48,494 nt of DNA from Hyphochytrium catenoides. Its lineage: Eukaryota; Sar; Hyphochytriomycetes; Hyphochytriales; Hyphochytriaceae. The translations under genes were made by a program, and so were the position numbers. The DNA lies in contig FLMG01003062.1 in assembly GCA_900088475.1 (NCBI GenBank), forward strand, positions 1-48,494. The letters run 5' to 3'. This document shows positions 12,604-22,700 of this stretch, piece by piece. Numbering within the stretch: position 1 is the stretch's first letter; each line of letters begins with the position of its first letter. The notes under the pieces were generated by a model, which saw only the letters and a list, made by a program, of their open reading frames with translations, was not told where the DNA came from and ran no database searches.

Positions 12604-13690
12604 TTAGAAGGAAGGTAGGCCAATAAGTCCAAGCCGGAGGAGGTCCCTTGTTATCATACCCTCTAAGTCATGGCCGTCATCCTGCAAGGCGCTCGAGTTA
12701 GTACCATTCCCTACTTGCAGGCGCTGGGCCCTCAGCAGCCAGCCCAAGTTATAGATCTCGTTAACCCCGCTCAATCATGGCAGACGAGAAGCCGTGTGTA
12801 CTTCTAGCTAACTCGCCTCTTACCTTCGAGCGCCAACGTTTGTCAGGAGCCTCGTATACGTAGGTTTGTACGCCAGATATCTACAGCAGACAGCTCTAAG
12901 GACGAGTGCAACAACGAGAGAAATAGGCCATCGCGGAATAAAAAAGAGGAAGAGGCTCTACGGCAGGCAAGGCCAAAGCAATGTCACTTACAGGACTTGT
13001 CATGACCAACGCCTGCTCATCCGGGTCACCTTGAACGTAGAAAGATGTGGAATGGTCGATGACTACCTCTAACCGCGAAGCTGTTGGAAGAGACATCGCG
13101 TGAGCCTTGTTAGGGCCTCCTTGGAGATATGGTGAATTAGAGCAAAAATAAAAATAAAAAACGGTTCTAGGAAGAGGAGAACCGTTGAGGGGAGGCAGCG
13201 CCTCATGGACATTTTTCAAGAGATAGAGGCTCCAAGCGAGCGGAGAGAGAGACACACTTCACAAGAGTAAGCTCGTAGCGAGGGAGGTCAGAGGTGAAGA
13301 GAGGACAGAGAAAGGTCTCAGCTAGCTGTGTAGAGGATAATAATCATTACGACCTAAGCATGAGGTGCGTTATGACTTCTAATGTTAGCGGATAAAGAGA
13401 GTCAACCGAGCTCTTGTGAAGGTCTATAAATGAGAGGAAAGGAGCTCTAACAGATCAGACCTGCTAATCTGACAATCTTCATGCCTCTATTGCTCTCTAG
13501 CATGGGCTGAAGGCATTCCTCTAGCCGTCGAAAGAACTTCTCTTGCCGTTCCACAAAGTTAGAGCTGGTAGCCTTAGCAGCTTTGGGTGCTTCTGTAACT
13601 CTCGATTTGCTACCGAGTTTCCCTGAATAGTTCTTCACTCAGCTTCGGTGCCACAACGGGTTCAATAAAGCCTTCGCAACCATGGGCGAT
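12604..13690 (-). CDS. Frataxin-like protein (5' end unresolved)
   Basis: Four short exons join in phase on the minus strand: about 13632-13461, 13080-12992, 12880-12824 and 12681-12604 (TAA). Order of the product: a helix FVERQEKFFRRLEECL, a linker, strand LEVVIDHSTSFYV, then DEQALVMTSPISGVQTYVYE, a Trp in DKRWRSK, and DGHDLEGMITRDLL at the C-terminus. This matches the frataxin/CyaY plan: acidic helix 1, strands with the signature Q-x-x-x-x-SP-x-SG, aromatic Y and W, then a DG-x-x-L final helix. Frataxins act in mitochondria as iron-dependent activators of iron-sulfur cluster assembly. The first exon is unclear. An ATG at 13683 gives a presequence-like peptide, MVAKALLNPLWHRS, in the same frame, but a TGA follows it, so an unidentified intron or another start is needed. 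The family call rests on pattern, not on a search. Confidence 0.6.
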
Positions 13691-14889
13691 CTACCCTCTT
13701 TCTCATTTCTCATGTTCTTACACTTGTTAACCTCCTTTCACATGCTATAGCGCGCCCCTCACCCTCCTTTTCCCCGCTGTGCTGCTCGTACGGACTGCGG
13801 TAGTGCCTTGTCTTTCCAACTGGACTCCCTACCTCGTCCTACCTCCTTCTCCGCTCTTGCTCATATGTCTCTTATGTTTTGCTCTGCCATAGATAGATCG
13901 ATGAGCCTACCTGCTCCGGGAACTTTGACTCCTCCCGCCCAAGAGGAGAAGGAGGAGAGGGTCTGCAAAGCAGGTAAGGATGACCGCGTAGAGGTATGAG
14001 GTGGCACCCGACGACACCAAGGCACCATGCCCCTTCTCACTAGCTTCAAGGCTCTTATCATGGTTCCCTGGCAGTATTTAAGGATGAAGACAGGTCAATT
14101 GTGTGCTACTAGATGAAGCCTTCGTTAAGCATCTAGTAGCCTTCGTTAACAGCGAGAGCGTCGAGAGATGAATGCGATCAAAAGCTTCGTAGCTTTTGAG
14201 ACAGAGCTGGAGGATCATCAGAGAAGCTTCGCCATCGCGCTTATTATTCTTCCTTACCGCCGCCTCCATCGTCATCTCTACCTTGATTTCCCATGAGGAT
14301 CCCGGCTTCACTCTTCCTCAGTTCCAGTATGTATCTCTCCCACCACTCGCTCTCAGCACTCTCCACAGTTATAGCCCCATTACCCCTATATCTTCTGTGG
14401 CCCTCTGTCTCCTTTGAGAGTGACATTTTCCAAATCTGTACGCTGTCCACTCCACCCAGCCCCCAGGATCGTCCATACAAGTGCAAGGCTCGGAGATACA
14501 AGAGCGGAATACTATCAGGATGTACAAAGCGCAAATATAAGGAGCTATTGGGAGGCAGGGCTGATCCTTAGGATAGAGGAAGAAGGGTTTGAGGGTGAAA
14601 GGAGAATGTCAACAACCACTGATGGCAGGAGATGCAACCACGAGAAGCTGCTTGAACAGAGAAGCAGACACCGGCCCTCAGCTCTTGGAGTTGCACTTCT
14701 CTAGCGAGCTCTCTTCCGTCTTGCACTTCCGTTAAGGTGATAGCAGACGTAAGGAGAGTGCGGGAGGGCAAGCGCTTCCATCGAAGGCCAGTAGTTGATC
14801 GTCGTCGGTCGCTGAGCAGGGTACAGGATCGCAGCATTGGTTCTCCGTCAAGCTGATAGAAGGTGGATGTGTCGTGAAAGTATAGCAGC
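13691..14889. other. Region between divergent genes, coding status unclear
   Basis: This separates the frataxin-like gene (-) from the glycosyltransferase gene (+). Several overlapping open frames exist on both strands, for example 14568-14891 on the minus strand, and a hydrophobic stretch at about 14205-14300 on the plus strand. None shows a recognisable domain or a chain of consistent splice sites. A short direct repeat, GCCTTCGTTAA, occurs near 14118 and 14142. Shared promoter activity is likely but no element can be named. Confidence 0.35.
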
Positions 14890-17800
14890 ATGAGGCCCTT
14901 GCGGTACTTGAAGGCACGGGTCTGCCCGATAGAAGCCTCTTCAGAGCTCAGAGATCTGCAATGTGGTATGCATTTGCCCTCATTTGACTTTCGTTATCTT
15001 GCATCCTCAGTATCCAGCTTCCGATGCGTATCTCACTGTCAGCTCTGGCTTCTTGCTTTTTGGTCTCTCTTCTATGGAGCCTGTCCATCAATCACACGGG
15101 ATCCTCGTGAACTGAACACGATACCGTTTTTCTTTTCGTACTAATCGTCCTAAGACAGCCACGCTCCCCTCCTTAGCTGAGATCAAGGTGAAGGCTTCCG
15201 CCCAAGAAGTACCCCGTTTGGTGCCTTCTCATCTTTCAAGTTCGACGCCAAGTAGACCTCACAGAAAGAAGTCAGGAGTGCGGAACATAAAAAGTGCCAT
15301 CTTCTTTCTCTTCTGCCTTCTTTTCGGCCCATCAGCAGGTAGAGCAAGTCCACCCTTTGGTTCACAATTCACGGGCGGTGCTTTGATTGGCTGGTCCTGT
15401 TTCCTTCACTAGTATGAGCTCGCTATTCTCTCCTTTCATTCCTTCCAAGTAAGACCTGACAGTATCTATATACAGCCACACTCAGTAGACTATGCGTTCC
15501 GCGTACCAGAGGCTCTGTGCCTTACATAGCCTTCGTGGCTGTTCCCTATCTGCGCAACGTTAAGCCGCTGCTGGCGCTAGCGCAGCAGTTTCAGGCGAAG
15601 GGTTGTAGGACCAGCATCACAGCAACAGAGGTGTGCCTCCATTCTTTGCCCTTTGCCACGAACAGCTAGTCTTTGGTTTGAATGTGTCATAGACCTCTGT
15701 TAGGTTGCCGTTGTGTGTTCGTGAACGAGCCACGAGGCACTTTCTGTGGGGAACTATTCTCCTACTGTGGCTTTTCTGTCCTTTCCTGTACCGTGCTTGT
15801 TCCTTCTAATAGCTCTACTCTTATATAGTCCCACCAATACTCATCTATCTTCTGCCTACTTCCTGCACGGACCAGTTCCACCCCTCTTCCTTCTCAACCC
15901 TCTTTTGGACTGATTTATCACAGCTTTGGTCTAAGACTCATTTACAGGAACTCTTGCCGCGGTTGCCTCGCAGTAAAGGGATAGAGATAATCTTGTTAGA
16001 AGGAACTGCCAGAGTTAGGCCTAGGATGTATCACCTACAAAACGCCGTACGTGCTGGCAGAACTATGCCTCCGCACTCTACCTACTGCCTGTCGCTATTG
16101 GCGTTTCCTGTATCCTTCTCACTTGCAACATGGCCATCGATGACTCTTCCAGTGCCCTTCCACTCGATAATGCGTCATCTCAGTCTAGCATACCAGCCGC
16201 ACTGTAGGCATTCTTTCTATTGTTCCAATGGTACGATTTCAGTTGATCGGGAACCCTAACTAAACTCATCACTTGCAGACAAGGAGAGACAGCATTTACA
16301 CAGACGTTAGGGACAGTCTCCTCCACCTCGTGCAGTTTCAGGTGAGAGGCGTTGCTCCTTCGTGTGCGGCCTCTTTTTCTCAATTGGCCCGTCCCTTAAA
16401 TGTTTGTTTGGCCAGATGCTTTGCTGTAGTGCTTCACGACGCTGCGTCCCTCTTCAGCTGCACTCTTTGCCACGACTATGGATTCTCCGAATATCTTGTG
16501 ATTCCTTTTCAGTCAACTGTTCGTACTCTAGTTAGCTTGAAAGCACCGGGTGGCTCTGGAAGTCTCTCCCTCCAGCACCAGCCTGTTGACTTCGCCCGCC
16601 CTATTCGCCCTTCATCCATTACCCGGAGTGCAGCGTCCGATGTACAAGATATTGCTAGAGTCCTTTCGGTTAGACTTACCTGATCTGGTAGTGGTGGACC
16701 GCTTCTCCTTTGCGGGGTTTGATGTCGGGCAGAAGCTGGGAATTCCCTATGCGGTCAACTCTCCATACCTCCTGCAGGACCTAGACAATCCTCCAAGTCA
16801 TATACCTGCCCCATACTCAGGGTTTCCTTTAAGTGTAAGGCTTTTCCGCATCCTTTTTTGCCAATTGCCCCCAGTGCCTTTTCCTCCTTCTTGCTCCGGC
16901 TCACTTTATCCGTGGGCCTTGGTGATTCCTGACTATCGCCGTTCTCTTTTGTCCTACTCTATGGCGCCACCAGGATATGAACATGTGGCAACGATGCACG
17001 AATCGTTGGTATAGACTAAAATACAGGATTGCTCTCGTCCAAGTTATTCAGGAGATCAACAAGGTACACGAAGCAGAGGGTACTTGCTTCCAAAATGCGT
17101 GGTTTAGGGCTTAGATGTGAAGTGTAATGGCAAACCGCTGCCCACCTCTGCACAAATTTCAACTAGACCTCTTCTAAATAAACAAAGGGAGTGGAGGTAG
17201 TAGGATCGGACATTGTGGTTGCCAAGGTTTGGAGTTTGGGAGGAGAAATTGAAGCGTCTAAGTGACCCAAATAGTTGGACCTTACTCTACCAATTTCCTC
17301 TTTACAGGCCAGATTAGAAGTCGAACTTCCCGCCCTCTCGTTGCACTATCAGCTCACGGGTCTAAGCTTGGTCCTCACTAATTCCGCCTTTGGGATAGAG
17401 CACCCGAGGGCGCTGCCACCTCTTCAGAACATGGTAATTTGGAGATCAAGACTGGGAAAAGAAGATTGCCATCTATCCTGTAACCTTATCCATCTCCTTT
17501 CTTGGCACACTTGTCCAGGTTGGTCTACTGCTTCCGTCTTTTTCAGATGTGGACCAGGAGCTCGCATCCTGGGTGGCTTCTTTGAGGGATAGGTCTCTAT
17601 CGCTCGTCTATATCAACTTGGGGGAGCATGTGACCCTTCCTTCCCATCTTTACCGGACCATCGTAAGTACTCTGTCAATGCTACTCTGTTACCCCTGGAA
17701 GACAGCATGTCATTTGCCCTTTCCCCTGAGCATGGCACTCCTTGGTGGCCGTTTGATCTTATTGTTCTATCTAGTAGCGTTACAGATTACCTTACTCACT

Positions 17801-19314
17801 TCCCGTAAATATGTGCAGCTTGATGCAGCCTGCGGGGCAGACGATGTGGCTATTCTCATTGTGCTCCCACGTAGCGAGGTAGGCCGCCTCTCCCTCCCCA
17901 TAGGCAGGGGCATCTCCTTCCTTATATTTGTTCCTTGCCTCTTCCCTTCCATGTCAAATCATAGTTTTTTGTCATCTTTCCTGCGCTCCGATCCACGACT
18001 TCTGTTCAACTATTGTTCTGACCCTTGCCAGTTTCTTACTGGCTTAATCTAATAATCTACCACAGTGGGGTGCCTTAGAAGTGGAGAGCCGCACTTGTTC
18101 GAACACCATAAAGCTGGTAGAGTTTGTGCCTCAGACATGGCTGCTTTCCCAAGTGAAAGTCCGGGCTTTCATGTCATCATGCGCTCTGATGAGCGTCCAG
18201 GAGTCGTTCTACTACGGGGTCCCACTAATCTGCATTCCCTTTACGGCTGAAGAGGTGCGATAATCTTCTATGCGATGCCCTCTGTTAAGTCCTACAATAC
18301 CGCGCTACAACCAAGGTTTCTATTCTGGATCGTCGTGGGCTAACCTCTGGCTCTCACCACTGGGCTTCTAAGCATCTTTCTCGAACATGTTACCTATTGG
18401 TGTATGGACATAAGCCTATCTCACATGCCTACCTACCTTGAGTGCATCTACGTTGATGGTTTGTTGCGATGTAGTGAGCGTGGTGACTCTGGTGTTGATC
18501 CCTACTCCGTCGTCCTTCCTTTCAATTTGCTGATCAAGCGACCTCTATTTTCCACTTTCAGATTGAGGTATCTACCGTAGTCGCTCGGCTTCATGCAGGA
18601 GTTTCACTGTCTCCAGACTCCATATCCAGTAGGACCGTAGCACTAGGAATCGCCAAGATAGAGAGTGACAGGTCGTTTGCTTTCTTTTCGGAATATCTGG
18701 GGGATATATTGAGAGGAGGTGGCGGCGTCAAAAGAGCAGTACAATTGCTAGAGGTGGTCCTGCAGACTGATACTATGCGACTTGTACCAGCACACATGTT
18801 CCAGCCATGGTATAGGTGAGTCCATTACCTGGAACATCGTTCCTATTCTATATTATATCCGTCCTTAAGGCTCTCTTACACTTCGCAACTCATCCCGGAG
18901 CGCTTGCACTAGCCACCCCTTGTTCCCGCCATTGCAAGGCCTTCATTTATAGTATTCCCTAGCATGGCACTTTTCGTCGGTCATTTATGCTGTTCTGCCC
19001 TTGGTATGATCTTAATCGGGCGAATATATACGTATATATCTACTCGAGGATGCCTAGTGTTAGAGTGATCTACTGCCCCGCTTTCATTTCTTCCGTTTGT
19101 TGTCTCGATGGCGGTGGTTATAGCATACCGCAGTTACAACCTGCTCACTCCTGTTGACTGACTCTTGCTATTGATCTGTAGACGGTACCTAGTAGACGTG
19201 TATGTTGTTTACGGCGCCGTTCTCTGCGGGGTCGCCGTCATTTTGCGGACATGCTGGACGGCTTGCTGGTCCATTGCAGGTGGTAATGACAGGATGACAA
19301 AGAAAAGTCAATAA
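14890..19314 (+). CDS. UDP-glycosyltransferase-like ER membrane protein
   Basis: Thirteen exons keep phase throughout and give 571 residues: 14890-14965, 15177-15338, 15512-15630, 15948-16046, 16279-16341, 16634-16834, 16974-17063, 17308-17433, 17519-17662, 17819-17878, 18066-18254, 18562-18815 and 19182-19314. The N-terminus has about 60 residues, then a hydrophobic signal AIFFLFCLLFGPSAG. The donor half includes PDLVVVDRFSFAGFDVGQKLGIPYAVNSP. The acceptor half has VPQTWLL and ESFYYGVPLICIPF, where UGTs carry W-x-PQ and EA-x-x-x-GVP. The C-terminus has one transmembrane helix and ends KKSQ, a canonical KKXX ER-retrieval signal. So it is a type I ER membrane protein of the GT1 plan. The HGG that should precede ESFYYG is SSC here, and the usual N-terminal His (GHV) reads RNV, so activity is doubtful. 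Exon 1 is the least certain, because antisense frames overlap it. Confidence 0.82.
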
Positions 19315-19315
19315 A
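19310..19315 (+). terminator. AATAAA overlapping the glycosyltransferase stop codon
   Basis: The TAA stop at 19312-19314 sits inside an AATAAA hexamer. Used as a polyadenylation signal it would give a very short 3' untranslated region. This is a consensus match only and may be chance. Confidence 0.3.
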
Positions 19316-19723
19316 AATAGCTGTCAGGAAGAGAAGCTCCTAGCTTTGGAGGAACGAGAGCAGATCATTGACCCTTTATGCCAAATCATTTTCTGTCGAG
19401 GATATTAGTTGATGAGAAGTGAACTCAGATCATGAGTTCTAATTAGCACTGAGAGCATATCTCTAAAGGATAGGGACAGCGAAGGGGCATTGGTATCGAT
19501 GTTACTTTAAAAGTTCCCGACCCCAATAAATAAGAAGCGCCGCCCATCATTGTGGGCGACCTTGGGACCTTCACTATCCGTCTTAGACCAGGCCCAACGA
19601 AGGGTAAGGTGCAAGTTTGAATATGGAACTTAAACGCGGGGTCAGCGAATCCAGTCAATCCGGGAGTGAGGATGGAAGCGGAACTAGTGAACAGTGTTTA
19701 TAAGGGCAAGGGTAGGCTTCCGG
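19315..19723. other. Convergent intergenic gap
   Basis: About 410 bp between the glycosyltransferase stop (+) and the myotubularin stop (-). No exon is seen, so it likely holds the two 3' untranslated regions. Confidence 0.5.
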
Positions 19724-22700
19724 TCAGAGTCCATGTAAACCCTCGCCTTCCGAAGCCTGTAGCGTAACACAGTTGTCACAAACCTAGGTGAATCAGAAAG
19801 AAGATGTCAGCCTCCCAACATTAACATTGACCTGCAAGTAGCGGTGCGGGTTGACGTGTCCCCGGCGATTCGAGGTACATGATAGGACTAGACGGTGTAG
19901 TCTTCCACAGGAGATGCTCTTTTCATGAGACAGTGCAGGTCCTTACTCTGACAGGCTCCTTATAGTCCAACTCCGGGATGGGTACAAAGTTGCTGCAACA
20001 TCTATTACAGAATACTTTCCCGCAGTATCGGCAGTGGTGTCGTGTCCGGATAAAATCTCCTGCAAGGACATCCACACCGCGAAGCATCGATAAAGATTGT
20101 GTCAGAAGAGCAGGAAAAATTTACTCGAGAACAAAATATCAAAGCACTGTTTAGGTGATGCTTGTTCTAGTACGTACTCGGCGAGCTCAAAAAGTCATCT
20201 GTACACATACTTACCAACCCCAGGAAAGTAGCGAAACACTTTGCCGCAAGAATAACATTTCTTGGCCTCTTTGTCCGTCTGCCATACTTTACATAGGAGG
20301 ACGATATATACCCAAATGTCAAGGAATAGGCTCAAGTAGAGAAAGGGCAGTCTTACCTAGCGTGCTATTCGTCGAGAAAGGTTGTCGGACCAGTTCTGAC
20401 TCCACTGAGCCGCTGTCTTGGCTGCTCTCCCGCTCGAGCCCCCTAACGTCTCGACTCTCGTCCTTGTTTTGTTGAGCATCTCCAGCTCCCGCCTCTTTCC
20501 TTTTTCCGATGTCTCCTTCATACTCCTCGAAGACATCGCCAGTGACGTAGTCGAGGCTCCCGCTAACGTTGCTGTATTTGGGCTCCTCTTCCTGTGAAGC
20601 AGGAGCGACGAAGGTGCGTATCCTGTCAAGCGTGTGTTTCTCGAACTGCAGCGAAAAAGAAGTTAGACTTCGTCGATGAGAGAACTGTATGCATTCATAG
20701 AGAACGAACACAGTAAGGTACGTCAAGAGCACGTTGCCATCAGTTCTTTCAGGGGACACAAGTTCCACAAGAAGACTATCCCATGTCAAGTACTAACAGA
20801 TCACCTCTTCTTCTTTTCTTTTGACACGATCGTTGGTGATCTGTAGCTCCGCCTCGACTTTCTTCTGGAGCTCCCTCAGCATCCGAGGGCTGCTCGCAGA
20901 TGCTACAGACAGGCTCATAGTGTCTCGCAAGCAGAAAGATCTGCAACGTCAGTCAGCTCCTTGAAAAAGCCTCAATATCACCTCTCACAGGCCACATCTT
21001 CGAATTTTTTTTGCGCTCATCTCTCAGTTTACCAGATCCAATGCTCTTCCTCACTTCAGTCAAAGTCCATCCAGAGGCTCTTGCAGAATACCACTTACGT
21101 CAATGACACTCCCACAGGCCTGGCCACTAACTCCCTCCTTTTCCCACTGCTATGGTTCCCTCATTTCGTCTCCTCCAAGCTTGCTTATTTCTGGTGGCTT
21201 CTAACTCTCATTTTACCTGAACACTTCTTCCTCCTCTTGATGTTCAGACAGCCTGACGATGGGCTCCTGCTGGATCCAGGAGTCATACTTATCCCACAAT
21301 TTTAATTTCTGGCGCTGCTCGTCCGTCAGCACTGAGTAAGCTCGACTCAGGGCTTGTTGGCTTCTGAGTACTAAGCGATACCACTAGAGAGTGTCATTGA
21401 GTTTATTCAAAAGGCGGCAAGTTGAAAGAGGGTCATGAGAGGAGCATCTATAAGAACTTGTGAAGACCAAGGAAGAGGGTTTCTACAAGACGTACTCTGT
21501 CCAAGCCACTTTCTGCGAAAGGGGAAGCTCCTCTCTGGAAGAGCTCAAGCCAAGGGGTTAGGTGCTGTAGCTGCGTGTTGGGACGCAACAATCTGGTTTG
21601 GGCTATGCACGGAACAGGAGCACATCAGCATGAAAAAGAGGCGCACCTAGCCTGGCACTGCTAGAGGGATAAAAGGTGTTATTGGACTTACTCGTAGACT
21701 CGGGTCTCTGATAAAGGGGGTTGATGAAGCAGTTATGCTGGTTGACCGAGAAGAGGCAATCCCACACGTTAGCAGTGCGGACTCGACGATGGTAGTCCAA
21801 ACGTTCTCTCTGGTTGTTCTTGAGGAAGTTTCCGAACCTGCGAAGAGGGGTTATCCCGGACACAAGATTTAAGGGCAGCAGTTAGCATACGAATAGGCTA
21901 GAGCCTTTTTCTAATGGAAGCATGGAATCGTGAAGGTGATTCAGAGAGACAGAACAACGAAAGAGAGAATTAGGAGAGACTGTCATAAGCTCCCAAGGAT
22001 CTGGTCCTGCAAATACCATTGTGAGTATACATGTTCGACAACTTCCATCAAAAACTTGTCATTGTACTCAAACTCCTGTGGGAATTGCAGCACGATTTGG
22101 CGAAGCTGACGTCCAGCAGACGATGTTAGAGCAGATGTGGTAGATAGACCTCAGCAAGAGCTATCGAGCCCCACTGGTTGGAAGAATAATCAAAACAATT
22201 GGAAAGAGAAGCTTTGATTCAAGTTATGAAGATGACTAAACTTGTAAAAGCAAAATCCACTCAACGGGGATAGGAGCCTGACAATGGAAAATAGAAGCTT
22301 GTTGAGAGCTGTTCTTGCACCAGGACAAAATACTAACCGCGCAGATGAACTGCAAGAATATAGGCGAGCTCTCAGTGGTAGGTGGGTAAGTGCAGCGCTG
22401 CGCGAACTTGTGGCCGAAACTAGTTGTTACAAAAGGAAAACAAGAGGGTTCGGAACTTAGATGGTATGGGTGAGGCGGTAGGTTAGCGGTTGGCAGGCAG
22501 TCCAGACGGCCACAACTCGAGAGATCTCCCAAAAACTATAACTATTGCCTCCAACATTTCGCCCGACTAACCTGCACCAATCCTTCTCAACAATGGCCGC
22601 AAAGCCCTCCAAAGATCTATAATAAGGGTCCAGTAGCATTTGCACGAGTGAGCAGATTTGAGCGGTTCGATCCCAACCATCACTGCAATGGACCAGCACT

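Noticed and set aside
12670-12807. A 45-codon plus-strand frame starting MAVILQGARV with good codons
   Set aside because: It is antisense to the last two frataxin-like exons, which have consistent splice sites and phase; no plus-strand continuation was found.
14168-14330. Signal-peptide-like hydrophobic stretch LLFFLTAASIVISTLIS as the glycosyltransferase start
   Set aside because: The exon at 15177-15338 has its own signal sequence joining in phase to the enzyme; adding this piece would need extra unsupported joins.
21270-21345. [15 protein letters not shown] resembles part of a DnaJ domain on the minus strand
   Set aside because: No HPD motif; it runs on into [14 protein letters not shown], which fits the end of the myotubularin catalytic domain.
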